Shown piece by piece: positions 45,301-55,304 of a stretch of DNA of 64,000 bases (position 1 is the first letter of the stretch; each line of letters starts with the position of its first letter). The DNA is taken from assembly GCF_000346485.2 (NCBI RefSeq), contig NZ_KQ976354.1, positions 10,374,341 to 10,438,340 of the forward strand. Direction: 5' to 3'. This DNA comes from Scytonema hofmannii PCC 7110 (lineage in GTDB: Bacteria; Cyanobacteriota; Cyanobacteriia; Cyanobacteriales; Nostocaceae). The notes beneath the pieces were generated by a model, which was not told the origin of the DNA, searched no databases, and worked only from the letters and a program-made list of their open reading frames with translations. The position numbers were made by a program, and so were the translations under genes.

Positions 45301-45525
45301 TTACTTGCGGCGACAAAACCATTGCATTATATTTAGTTCGCCGCGCATTCTTTCTAATTCTTGGCGGTTTTGTTCTGCTGTCATATGATACCATTCGCAG
45401 TGGCGTTTAAACTCAGAACGAGTTTGAACTTCCTGATAGAACTGGTAAGTTGTTTGGTATGAGGCAAAGGTTTCCTCAACTTCAGGTTGAGGAGCAGGAA
45501 TAATATGTGATAAGTGTTGAGACAT
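45301..45525 (-). CDS. Small conserved cyanobacterial protein
   Basis: A 74-residue protein (MSQHLSHIIPAPQPEVEETF, TYQFYQEVQTRSEFKRHCEW, MRGELNIMQWFCRRK). Soluble, helical, with no motif I can name; I recall similar small hypothetical proteins in Nostocales. The ATG at 45525 is preferred because the five codons upstream come from a GATTTTG-type repeat. Convergent with ftrV, with 6 bases between the stops. Confidence 0.65.
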   Translation of the reverse strand: MSQHLSHIIPAPQPEVEETFASYQTTYQFYQEVQTRSEFKRHCEWYHMTAEQNRQELERMRGELNIMQWFCRRK

Positions 45526-45559
45526 TAATCCAAAATCCAAAATCTAAAATCCAAAATCC

Positions 45560-46348
45560 TCAGAGCCATCCACGCAAGCCGTAAGCAATAATCCCAACAT
45601 ACTCTTTTATCGCCGCCGTTAACATCTCTAAGTTATCCACACTAGGTAGCAAATTTAAAATTGCTGATTTGGGACTGCTAGAAAGTTCTTGTAATTCGCC
45701 TTCACTGACGAGAAAGTCGGTTGGTGCGGGAATCGCATCAATACCTTGACGCTTAAAAATTAACAGCGATCGCGGCATATGCATTGCCGAAGTTACCAAT
45801 AATACACGACGAATCCCACGAGACTCCAGAACTTTTTTGACATTAACTGCATTTTGATAGGTATTTAGGGACTCAGGTTCTTGCACCAGAGCTTCTGCTG
45901 GTATACCAATGGAAGACAGTACTTTCGCCATATCCCCCGACTCAGATGAACCACTACCCCGCCAATCAATGCGACCTCCACTGAGCACAATCACAGGTGC
46001 TTTTTTTTGCAAGTAGAGTTGAGCCGCGTAAATAACGCGATCGCCTGCTTCATTTAAATCTACAGTTGGTCGGGGAAAAAAAGCTGATTTTGTTGCGCCA
46101 CCCAAAACCACGATGGCTTCTGCATTTGGAATTCCACCCGGAACGTTTTGCCATTCCAGAGAACGCACAAGAGTTCGAGCCACCCAGCTATTACTACTGA
46201 CTAACAACACCACTAGCGACAGCACAATAAACAAAGCTGCTATGCGGGGTCGCTTCCACAACATAACCAACGCCACCAGCATACATATGCAGGCTAGTCC
46301 TAGTGGGTAGAAAAATAACGGTAGTAATTTGGAGAGATATAGGAACAT
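45560..46348 (-). CDS. YdcF/ElyC-family (DUF218) membrane protein
   Basis: A 262-residue protein with two N-terminal membrane segments (about 5-24 and 32-50), then the DUF218 domain: AEAIVVLGGATKS, PVIVLSGGRIDW, ESLNTYQNAVNVKKVLESRG, RVLLVTSAMHMPRSLLIFKRQG. Relatives such as ElyC and SanA affect envelope integrity. The active-site-like acidic and Asn residues in the ESLNTYQNA motif are present. Flanked on both sides by dispersed repeats. The exact reaction is unknown for the family. Confidence 0.88.
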   Translation of the reverse strand: MFLYLSKLLPLFFYPLGLACICMLVALVMLWKRPRIAALFIVLSLVVLLVSSNSWVARTLVRSLEWQNVPGGIPNAEAIVVLGGATKSAFFPRPTVDLNEAGDRVIYAAQLYLQKKAPVIVLSGGRIDWRGSGSSESGDMAKVLSSIGIPAEALVQEPESLNTYQNAVNVKKVLESRGIRRVLLVTSAMHMPRSLLIFKRQGIDAIPAPTDFLVSEGELQELSSSPKSAILNLLPSVDNLEMLTAAIKEYVGIIAYGLRGWL

Positions 46349-46421
46349 AAGAGTTAGTGGTTAGTGGTTAGTGGTTAGTGGTTATTAGCTACTAACAACT
46401 AACCACTAACCACTAACCATT
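46349..46421. repeat. TTAGTGG repeat with inverted arm
   Basis: Four direct TTAGTGG units, a short loop, then CCACTAA units. A long hairpin between two same-strand genes; likely separates their transcripts or is neutral. Confidence 0.8.
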
Positions 46422-46423
46422 CA

Positions 46424-46921
46424 TTACCTTTCCCAAAATCGTAAATTAATACCTCCACTAGTACGACGGCGGAACTTGCGGCTGATTTTTCTCACTCGCC
46501 GTCTATCTGGTTTGTCATCGGGAAGAGCGGATTCTGCGTCTTCCGTATCATCAGTCGGTAGCTGAGTTCTGGAATCTTCTTTGGTTTCCCACCAAGCAAT
46601 AATCCAACCGCCACCTATACCAGCAATTGCACCTAGCAAGATACCCATAGGAGGATTATAACCTGCAAAGACAAAGCCAAGTAGGAAAAATAACCAGTAT
46701 TTTAGACCGACATCAATACCTTCAGAAACACCTATGTCAGGTTGCTTGGGACCAGTTTTCTGTGCTGATGTCAACCATCCTATGGCAATACCACCAAGTA
46801 CGCCTAAGAAAATACTTAAGGATGATGGATACCCTGTCATCAAAAACACTAGTGTCAAAAATAACCCAAATAGAGTCTGAGTAATAAAGTTTCCAGAGAA
46901 GCTTAACTTTGGTGGTGCCAT
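46424..46921 (-). CDS. Hypothetical membrane protein
   Basis: A 165-residue protein with two hydrophobic hairpins: residues 12-48 (QTLFGLFLTLVFLMTGYPSS, FLGVLGGIAIGWL) and about 72-108 (YWLFFLLGFVFAGY, GILLGAIAGIGGGWIIAWW). An acidic stretch and a strongly basic C-terminus (DRRRVRKISRKFRRR) follow. The two hairpins look like an internal duplication. I do not recognise the family. Nine bases downstream of the kinase-like gene on the same strand, so likely an operon. Confidence 0.7.
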   Translation of the reverse strand: MAPPKLSFSGNFITQTLFGLFLTLVFLMTGYPSSLSIFLGVLGGIAIGWLTSAQKTGPKQPDIGVSEGIDVGLKYWLFFLLGFVFAGYNPPMGILLGAIAGIGGGWIIAWWETKEDSRTQLPTDDTEDAESALPDDKPDRRRVRKISRKFRRRTSGGINLRFWER

Positions 46922-46930
46922 AAGGGGAAG

Positions 46931-48478
46931 CTATTGGCGAATGACTTCTTTTAATTGTGCCTCTAGTGGTTGAACTGTGTCCAAAATCTTTACAAGAGGT
47001 TTCTCTTTTTCAGTAAAAGGCTCAGCTTGCTGAAGTTGTGATTCTAACAGATCGACGGTCGCATCGGTAATATCACCTGTACGTTCTCTTAGCCGCTTTT
47101 GTAGTACTTCTCGTGGTGCAGTACATTGGATAATCTGTATCGGGATTTGATGCATTTGGGCTTGTGCGATAGCATCCTCTCGAAGTTGCTGTCTGTCGTA
47201 CTTAGCGTCTAAAATCACCGTATAACCTTGTTTTGCCAGCAAGACTCCCAATTCTAACACCCGTGCATAAGTTTTCTGAGTCATTTCGGCTGTATAAATC
47301 TCGTCTCCACCACGTTCAAATAATGGAATTCCAGCTAAATGCTTCCGTACCGCGTCCGAACGAAGGTGAATTGCACCCAGGTGACGAGCTAAATACCTTG
47401 CCGTAGTAGATTTACCAGAACCCGACACACCAGACATCAGTATCAGTTGTCCTTGACGGGGTTTCGTATATTCCCAAGCGAGTTTGTAGTAAGTCGCTGC
47501 TGTTTTTGTCACCTCCTCCTTAACTGATGAAGGGACACTGGGATCGTCCAACAAAAACGAAGTCACCTTGGCGCGGACATAAGATTGGCGGCTTAAATAT
47601 ATAGGCAAAACTTGCAAGCCCTCCCAATCTCCAGTCACCTCAAGGTAAGTATTGAGGTACGTATTACTCAAATCCAAACGCTGCTGAGCTTCCAAATCCA
47701 TCACAGCATAAGCAATGTCGTACATCACATCGACAAAGCGAAACGGTTCATTAAACTCAATGCAGTCAAACAACCACAATTTGTTTTGCCACAAACAAAT
47801 GTTACCCAAGTGTAAGTCACCATGACATTCGCGAATGCGATCGCTTTTAATTCTGTCCTTAAAAAGTTCGTCACACTCCGAAAAAAAACTATCCGTATAC
47901 CGCTTTGTTTCCTCAAACTGTTCCCGTGTTTGGGGACCACCGATATACTTCTCACTTTGCTCGTAATTCTCATCAAATGCTGCACGAACTTGCGCGACTT
48001 CACCAAAAGAGCGAATATAATCATTAGTCACGGTCTTACTAGCATGATACTCCGCCACAACCCGTCCCAACTCTTCCACAAGTTCCTCATTTAACTGACC
48101 CTGTTTAAACAGCTGACTCAGCAAAACATCATCAGGAAACTGGAGCATCTTCAGAACATACTCAACAGGTTCTCCCGTTTCACCCAAACGGTATTGCCCA
48201 TCTACCAAAGCAATTGGTAACACCTCCAAATATAGTTCCGCAGCCCCTCTCTGATTCAGACGCAACTCTTCATAAGAAAAATGTCGCCGCTTCTCCAGCG
48301 TTGAATAATCCAAAAAACCAAAATTGACTGGTTTCTTCACCTTATAAGCATATTTACCAGTTAACAATACATAAGAAATATGGGTTTGAATCAATTGAAT
48401 AGGTTCACTCACTTCATGAGGATAAAACCCACGCTCTAACATCTGCTGAATTAAAGGGGGAATAGAAACCTCTGTCAT
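46931..48478 (-). CDS. Bifunctional aminoglycoside phosphotransferase-like / P-loop kinase protein
   Basis: About 515 residues. The N-terminal part (1-330) is an APH-like kinase fold with KYAYKVKKPVNFGFLDYS (ATP-binding lysine), catalytic loop ECHGDLHLGNICLW and LFDCIEFNEPFRFVDVMYDIA. The C-terminal part (about 345-510) is a P-loop kinase of the gluconate-kinase type with LMSGVSGSGKSTTARYLA. This fusion is widespread in bacteria; substrates are unknown. I place the start at MTEVSIPPLIQQ (48478). The 24 codons upstream in frame come from a dispersed repeat (TTGGCGCTCTTGGCGTCTTG) and are probably not translated. Confidence 0.88.
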   Translation of the reverse strand: MTEVSIPPLIQQMLERGFYPHEVSEPIQLIQTHISYVLLTGKYAYKVKKPVNFGFLDYSTLEKRRHFSYEELRLNQRGAAELYLEVLPIALVDGQYRLGETGEPVEYVLKMLQFPDDVLLSQLFKQGQLNEELVEELGRVVAEYHASKTVTNDYIRSFGEVAQVRAAFDENYEQSEKYIGGPQTREQFEETKRYTDSFFSECDELFKDRIKSDRIRECHGDLHLGNICLWQNKLWLFDCIEFNEPFRFVDVMYDIAYAVMDLEAQQRLDLSNTYLNTYLEVTGDWEGLQVLPIYLSRQSYVRAKVTSFLLDDPSVPSSVKEEVTKTAATYYKLAWEYTKPRQGQLILMSGVSGSGKSTTARYLARHLGAIHLRSDAVRKHLAGIPLFERGGDEIYTAEMTQKTYARVLELGVLLAKQGYTVILDAKYDRQQLREDAIAQAQMHQIPIQIIQCTAPREVLQKRLRERTGDITDATVDLLESQLQQAEPFTEKEKPLVKILDTVQPLEAQLKEVIRQ

Positions 48479-48587
48479 TTTTTCTTGGCGCTCTTGGCGT
48501 CTTGGCGGTTTACATAACAAAAAACCAGAGGTTATACCCCTGGTTTCCACGGATAGTTTAGCAAACTTTAACTCATCAAGTCTCGGT

Positions 48588-49178
48588 TTAGCCCTCAGAT
48601 TCTGTTCCCGAATCAGAACCTCTCTGTGGAGGCAAAATTGTTAGAACAGATTGACCAGGTTCACCCATATACTTCGCACCTGCGGGCAAAGGAATTTGAT
48701 CTACCTGCAAACTATCACCAACTTCCATGTTAGAGATATCAATATCAATTGCTGCAGGAATACTTTCTGGAGGGCAACGCAGCGCCAAATTTGTGATATG
48801 TACGTCTAATACGCCACCGTCTCTCTTCACCCCAATTGATTCTCCCACAAGATGCAGGCGGACTTCTATATCAGTATCGCCATGACCTGCAACAGCAAAA
48901 AAGCTGAGATGATAAAGCGTACCCTTCGCTGGATGAGATTGAACTTCCCGCAACAGAGTTTTTCCACGCCAAGGAATATCGGTCACGCTAAGGTCAACTA
49001 TGGAGTTATTAATAGAAGCCTTGTTGAGAAGGCGTTCAGCAACTTTGGCATCTAGGATAATTGCTACTGATTCAGTACCTTGATGACCGTACAAGTTTGC
49101 TGGTATTTTACCAGAACGGCGCAAAGCATTGGGTTTGCTTCCATCTGGTCGTGTTTGACATTCGATTGTAAGTTCCAT
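48588..49178 (-). CDS. rplY: 50S ribosomal protein L25 (Ctc form)
   Basis: A 196-residue L25/general stress protein Ctc that binds 5S rRNA. The N-terminal domain MELTIECQTRPDGSKPNALRRSGKIPANLYG is followed by VAERLLNKA and FFAVAGHGDTDIEVRLHLVGE, and by the C-terminal TL5-like domain (IPAAIDIDISNMEVGDSLQVDQIPLP). It ends in an acidic PQRGSDSGTESEG tail. Single gene between the kinase-like gene and purA, all on the minus strand. Confidence 0.93.
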   Translation of the reverse strand: MELTIECQTRPDGSKPNALRRSGKIPANLYGHQGTESVAIILDAKVAERLLNKASINNSIVDLSVTDIPWRGKTLLREVQSHPAKGTLYHLSFFAVAGHGDTDIEVRLHLVGESIGVKRDGGVLDVHITNLALRCPPESIPAAIDIDISNMEVGDSLQVDQIPLPAGAKYMGEPGQSVLTILPPQRGSDSGTESEG

Positions 49179-49182
49179 GTTA

Positions 49183-50639
<1,457 letters not shown>

Positions 50640-50763
50640 TTAAAGAGCTAAAGTTTCCACAAATAACTATTATTACCAGATTTAGTTTATTATGTCAACT
50701 AAATTAACAGTGACCAGTGACCAGTGACCAGTGACCAGAAAGTAGGGCTGGCTACAAATAATT

Positions 50764-50796
50764 AGAAACCCGGTTTCTTTAAGAAACCGGGTTTCT
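50764..50796. repeat. 16-bp near-perfect palindrome (GAAACCCGG family)
   Basis: AGAAACCCGGTTTCTT and its exact complement around a single base. Relatives: 61218-61246 (with ATC instead of TTC) and a half-copy at 52760-52776. It lies in the promoter region between purA and the adenosine deaminase gene. Confidence 0.8.
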
Positions 50797-50917
50797 AGTA
50801 TTGCTAAATAACTATTAAGTATAATAAGTTACATTTTAACCTTGACATTTCATACTTCATCCTTGAGTTTATTTGTTACTGTTAATAATAATTAAAATTT
50901 TTAGGGAAAAGGCTACC

Positions 50918-51955
50918 ATGGCTCTCTACGCTGAGTTACATAGACATTTGGGCGGTTCGGTTGTACCGCGTGTTTTGTGGCGCTACTTCGAGCGTCACTC
51001 ATCAGAGTTAATTTCTCGCTTTTCTCATTACTCTGAGTTTGAAGAATTTTACACGCGCCCTCGCAATACTCTGGATGAATATCTGGAGTTGCACACTCTG
51101 GTGGAAAGCGTACAAACAGTAGAAACTTTACCTTACTTTATTTATCGTCTGCTTCGAGGCGCTTATATATTTGAAAATCTTGCTTATTTAGAACTGCGTT
51201 ACACGCCTTATTTGAGAACGCCAGAGCATCTGAGTCAAGCTGAAAGAATTGACAAGATGGCAGAAATCGTTGATGTTGTGGGCAAAGCCAGCCAACTTTC
51301 AGAATATCCCATTGTCAACAGCCAAATTCTTTGTATGCACACTCGCTTGCCTTTTGAAGTTAACAAGGCAATTGTCGATCTAGCAGTACAAAATCAACAA
51401 TACGTCTGTGGTATAGATGTCGCAGGGGGAGATAGTCATTATGCCGAGCGTTTGGACGAATGGATTAGGCTTTATGAGTATGCGCGATCGCTAAATCTCA
51501 ATACAACAGGTCACCTTTACGAAACCACCGTCGGTTGTTATCCTCAACTCTTGCCTTATTTAATGCGGATTGGTCATGGAATCCAAATTCCTTTGCTGTA
51601 TCCAGAGTTACTTCAAGATTTGGCAAGGCGAGGTCAGTGTTTGGAAGTTTGTCCCACAACTTACATAAAAACTGGGACTTTGCAAGATATCCGTCAACTC
51701 AAGCTTGTCTTTGACCGTTGTTTTGATGCGGGGGTAGATATTGCCATTTGTACGGACAATGCTGGATTGCACAACGTGCGGCTACCCTTTGAGTATGAAA
51801 ATTTGTTAACTTACGACATCATCAATTTTAAACAGCTACAAGCTTGTCAGGATGCTGCTTTCCGCCATGCTTTTGCTTGGCCTTACAGACAGCGTCCAGC
51901 TTCTCTGTTAAATGGGTTGCTGAATCATGAAGAAGAGTTAGTTGTTAGTTGTTAG
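50918..51955 (+). CDS. Adenosine deaminase-family protein
   Basis: A 345-residue metal-dependent hydrolase of the adenosine/adenine deaminase family. Zinc ligands are in ELHRHLGG near the start and in TTGHLYET. The catalytic His is in RIGHGIQIPLLYP, and the zinc Asp in ICTDNAGLHNVRLPFEYE; also CPTTYIKTGTL. It differs from canonical enzymes in the Gly-Glu position next to the zinc His (HLYE), so the exact substrate (adenosine or another aminopurine) is uncertain. Start at the ATG at 50918 after AGGGAAAAGG; upstream codons are not family-like. The last residues (ELVVSC) are encoded by a TTAGTTG repeat. Confidence 0.85.
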   Translation: MALYAELHRHLGGSVVPRVLWRYFERHSSELISRFSHYSEFEEFYTRPRNTLDEYLELHTLVESVQTVETLPYFIYRLLRGAYIFENLAYLELRYTPYLRTPEHLSQAERIDKMAEIVDVVGKASQLSEYPIVNSQILCMHTRLPFEVNKAIVDLAVQNQQYVCGIDVAGGDSHYAERLDEWIRLYEYARSLNLNTTGHLYETTVGCYPQLLPYLMRIGHGIQIPLLYPELLQDLARRGQCLEVCPTTYIKTGTLQDIRQLKLVFDRCFDAGVDIAICTDNAGLHNVRLPFEYENLLTYDIINFKQLQACQDAAFRHAFAWPYRQRPASLLNGLLNHEEELVVSC

Positions 51956-52028
51956 TTGTTGGTTGTTAGTAGAAAACCACTGTAACGGGCGCGGCGGTCT
52001 TGCGCCCCTACCAACCACTAACCACTAA
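51935..52028. repeat. TTAGTTG repeat overlapping a gene end, with inverted arm
   Basis: Units of GTTAGTTGTTAG run from within the last codons of the deaminase gene to about 51972. They are followed by CGGGCGCGGCGGTCTTGCG, then the complement type CCACTAACC. It sits between convergent genes and can form a long hairpin. Confidence 0.75.
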
Positions 52029-52034
52029 CTAAGA

Positions 52035-52379
52035 TTAAACTCCTTCTACAGCACCGCCTGCAGCCGTCCAAGCTGCAAGCCCGCCTGTGATTGTAGCGAC
52101 ATGAGCAAACCCTGCTTCTCGTAGCGTTTGTGCTGCATGGGCAGATTGCTCATCACTTTCCCCATAAATATAGATGTCCCGCTTCTTGACTAGGGAAGAA
52201 GCTCTTTTTGTCAGGTCACTTAAAGGAATCGGGATCGCGCCAGTTATGTGACCGTGATTGTAGGTTGGGCGATCGCGCACATCAATAATAGTACAACCAG
52301 GTTGACCCCATTCAAGACGAGATTTGAGGTCATGAGCATCCGATTGGGATGCAAAAGCACTTAACAGAGTGTTTTCCAT
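52035..52379 (-). CDS. Rhodanese-like protein lacking the active-site cysteine
   Basis: A 114-residue single rhodanese domain: CTIIDVRDRPTYNHGHITGAIPIPL, DIYIYGESDEQSAHAAQTLREAGF and TITGGLAAWTAAGG. In active sulfurtransferases the loop after the IYIY strand has C-x-x-G-x-R. Here it is YGESDEQS, so there is no nucleophile and the domain probably serves as a binding or sensing module. The ATG at 52379 or 52385 starts it. Confidence 0.9.
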   Translation of the reverse strand: MENTLLSAFASQSDAHDLKSRLEWGQPGCTIIDVRDRPTYNHGHITGAIPIPLSDLTKRASSLVKKRDIYIYGESDEQSAHAAQTLREAGFAHVATITGGLAAWTAAGGAVEGV

Positions 52380-52385
52380 AAGCAT

Positions 52386-52833
52386 TTCTCTGGTATTGCA
52401 TCGCAGTGGCTACTTCGGTCTTTTGAGCAAGCCACTGCCTTATCAATATTGAAATCTATCAAAAATCTGATTTTTATCGACTTTTTTTTACAATTTATAC
52501 ATATTTATTTTTAAGTTTAAATAAAAAAATTAAAATATATTAAATATATTTAATATATTTTAATAATTAACTCAGTAATGATCTGAACTGCATACACCCA
52601 AGTGATTGCAATACTGTTCGGTTAAGGATTTCCAAATTAAAAAATATCCAACTTTTTCTTGTGGTACGGGCGTCCCCGCCCGTCCTGTATTAGTGGCGGG
52701 TTGTGAGCACCGCACCACAAGATGGATAATTTATTTCGTGGAAATCCCTTAAGCGAAAATGAGAAACCCGGTTTCTTGAACAATACCTTCGCCAAAATTA
52801 AAGATGTGAGCTTATATTTTATACTGATAGATC
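52386..52833. other. AT-rich intergenic region
   Basis: About 450 bases. 52490-52570 is almost pure A/T with near-palindromic ATTAAATATATTTAAT. 52661-52725 contains a GC-rich hairpin repeat (ACGGGCGTCCCCGCCCGT and GGCGGG...) of a family also seen at 38775-38835. A half-copy of the GAAACCCGG repeat follows. No gene seen. Confidence 0.5.
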
Positions 52834-54564
52834 ATGGTATGTATAATTCAAGCGTTACCAACAGAAGTTGTGCATCTAATTACAGCGGGGGAAGTTATAG
52901 ACTCCTTAGCTTCTGTCGTGCGGGAATTAGTAGAAAATTCCTTAGATGCAGGTGCAACGAGAATTGTAGTTTCTCTATGGCCTCAACAATGGCGTATCCG
53001 CGTTGCAGATAATGGATGTGGAATGCCTTTAGATGACTTACAACGTGCAGCAACAGCCCACAGTACCAGTAAAATTCGGCAATGTGCTGACTTGTGGAAA
53101 ATTACGAGCTTGGGTTTTCGTGGAGAAGCACTCCACAGTTTGACGACGTTGGCAGATTTAGAAATATTGAGCCGTCCTCATTGTGGAGATGGGGGTTGGC
53201 GAATTGTTTATGGCTACGGAGGAGAAGCACGACATATAGAAGCAGCAGCGATCGCGAACGGTACTGTCGTCACAGTTTCCAACCTTTTTGAAAATTGGTC
53301 ATCTCGTCGTGAGGGATTGCCATCACTAGCACTGCAAATGAAAGCAGTGCAAGCAACGATTCAACAAATCGCCCTGTGTCATCCCCATGTGACTTGGCAG
53401 GTTTGTCAAAATGACCGGGAATGGTTTTCCATTTGTCCCTCATCAGCAGTTGCTCAACTATTGCCCCAAATTGTACATCAAATCAAAGAGTCCGATCTCC
53501 ATGAATTAAAACTAGAAATTCCCACTCCCAACTCCCAACTCCCCATTACCCCTTATCCCCAGAGGGGGCCCCACCTTCCCCACTCCCAACTCTCACTAAC
53601 GATAGGATTACCAGACAGGTGTCACCGTCGCCGTCCAGATTGGGTGAAAGTGGCAATTAACAAACGGATGGTAAAATCACCGGAGTTAGAACAAACTATT
53701 CTGACAGGATTTCACAGAACATTGCCACGCGATCGCTATCCTGTTTGTTTTTTACACTTACTTATTCCCCCCGAACAAGTCAACTGGAACCGTAACCCAG
53801 CAAAATCAGAAATTTACCTCAACCACCTCAATCATTGGCAAGAGCAAATTTCCCAAACCATTGAGAAAGCACTCCGCCTTAACTCGACATCTGTCAGAGA
53901 ATCCGCCCATACAACTCGCGTCAGTCAATTACTTAAAGCTGCAGAAGAAAAAGCCCCTTATAACTTCAATCCATCAAACCCAGCAGACAAACCCCCTACT
54001 CCCCACTCCCTACTCCCCACTCCCCATAACATAAAAGCCGTTGCTCAAGTTAATAACACCTATATCGTGGCAGAACATCCAGGTGGAGTGTGGTTGGTGG
54101 AACAGCACATTGCTCACGAGCGCATTTTATACGAGCAACTTTGCGATAACTGGCAGATTGTTCCCCTTGAACCACCAGTTATCCTCTATCAACTGTCTCC
54201 AGCCCAGGTAGCGCAACTAGAACATATTGGTTTGGACATAGAAACTTTTGGCGAACAACTTTGGGCAATTCGCAGCGTCCCCGCACTCTTACAGCAGCGA
54301 GATGATTGTGGAGAAGCGATTTTAGAACTCAGTTTAGGCGGTGATTTACAGACAGCGCAAGTCGCTGTTGCTTGTCGCAGCGCTATTCGTAACGGTAAAT
54401 CCCTGACTCAGCCGGAAATGCAAGCAATACTAGAGCAATGGCAACGCACGCGCAATCCCCGCACTTGTCCTCACGGACGCCCAATTTGCCTATCCTTAGA
54501 AGAGCCAGCTTTAGCTCGTTTCTTCCGCCGTAATTGGGTGATTGGGAAAAGTCACGGAATTTGA
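52834..54564 (+). CDS. mutL: DNA mismatch repair protein MutL
   Basis: GHKL ATPase that links mismatch recognition by MutS to strand processing. The 576-residue protein has ELVENSLDAGA (31-41), DNGCGM (59-64), the lid TAHSTSKI (74-81) and GFRGEALHSL (94-103). The C-terminal dimerisation domain holds the regions VNNTYIVAEHPGGVWLVEQHIAHERILYE and ACRSAIRNGKSLTQPEM, CPHGRPICLSL. The linker contains two segments encoded by the GGGGAGT repeat family (53521-53590, TPNSQLPITPYPQ; 53991-54027, PPTPHSLLPTPH). The C-terminal endonuclease-like motif QHIAHERILYE is in the usual DQHAxxERxxYE position, with the first Asp replaced by Glu-Gln (EQH). Confidence 0.95.
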   Translation: MVCIIQALPTEVVHLITAGEVIDSLASVVRELVENSLDAGATRIVVSLWPQQWRIRVADNGCGMPLDDLQRAATAHSTSKIRQCADLWKITSLGFRGEALHSLTTLADLEILSRPHCGDGGWRIVYGYGGEARHIEAAAIANGTVVTVSNLFENWSSRREGLPSLALQMKAVQATIQQIALCHPHVTWQVCQNDREWFSICPSSAVAQLLPQIVHQIKESDLHELKLEIPTPNSQLPITPYPQRGPHLPHSQLSLTIGLPDRCHRRRPDWVKVAINKRMVKSPELEQTILTGFHRTLPRDRYPVCFLHLLIPPEQVNWNRNPAKSEIYLNHLNHWQEQISQTIEKALRLNSTSVRESAHTTRVSQLLKAAEEKAPYNFNPSNPADKPPTPHSLLPTPHNIKAVAQVNNTYIVAEHPGGVWLVEQHIAHERILYEQLCDNWQIVPLEPPVILYQLSPAQVAQLEHIGLDIETFGEQLWAIRSVPALLQQRDDCGEAILELSLGGDLQTAQVAVACRSAIRNGKSLTQPEMQAILEQWQRTRNPRTCPHGRPICLSLEEPALARFFRRNWVIGKSHGI

Positions 54565-54745
54565 AAAGTTTCGTGTAAAAGTGTTAAAATATGAAGCTAT
54601 ATTACCAATTTTCAAGAATTAAATAAACTTAGATCTCAATCCTAATGGTTATAGTTATTTTCGCCGTAATGTACTACTAACCCATTTATTCAGAGTCTAA
54701 ATTATCTATTAACTCTTCTAAAGCTAAATTTTTGGCATACTGTGG

Positions 54746-55303
54746 TCAATCATCAAAAATTTTCTTTAAAAGCTCTGGGGATGCATTTCTTGCAAACCAG
54801 TCTTCGCTGGGATTGTTGTGGAGATTCAAAAAATACTTTAAACGTTCTTCTATAGCTTCTCTATCAGCTTGCTCCAGTTGTCCAATTCGATTTAACCAAT
54901 TTCCCATGGAATCTTTAAAGCAATTAGCCTCAACAGAACATATCTGATGAACCAGGGCAAATGATTTTTTATCCAGATTATTTCTACTTGTAGGGTTAAT
55001 AGGATATGCTGTTGGTAAACCTTTATCTTTTCCTTTTGAACTTGAAGTTAATGGAATAACCGTAAAAGTTTCTATATAGCTACAGTCATCCTGGAATTGG
55101 TCATTTGTCCAAATAATATAGGGATGTTCGCCTCTAAACACCTTACTAGAATTAATTTTTAGCGTGCAGGAAATAGTTTGACATTCAATCTCACCTGGTT
55201 CATTCAAGTCATAAAGATGAATATGACCAAGTTTACAACGAAGAGAAACTCTGTAGGGATTGATAAAATAGATCCAACCTTGACGAGGTTTTTTTCCAGC
55301 CAC
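54746..55303 (-). CDS. PemK/MazF-like toxin candidate
   Basis: A 185-residue protein. The first 100 residues resemble PemK/MazF toxins: PRQGWIYFINPYRVSLRC at the start, HPYIIWTNDQFQDD where MazF has its R-P-x-h-h segment, and ETFTVIPLTSS, where MazF has V.PLTS. The rest is helical and longer than canonical MazF. It begins with GTG one base after the stop of the Panacea-domain gene, a typical antitoxin-toxin operon. Ribonuclease activity is inferred only from these similarities. Confidence 0.65.
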   Translation of the reverse strand: MAGKKPRQGWIYFINPYRVSLRCKLGHIHLYDLNEPGEIECQTISCTLKINSSKVFRGEHPYIIWTNDQFQDDCSYIETFTVIPLTSSSKGKDKGLPTAYPINPTSRNNLDKKSFALVHQICSVEANCFKDSMGNWLNRIGQLEQADREAIEERLKYFLNLHNNPSEDWFARNASPELLKKIFDD

Positions 55304-55304
55304 T

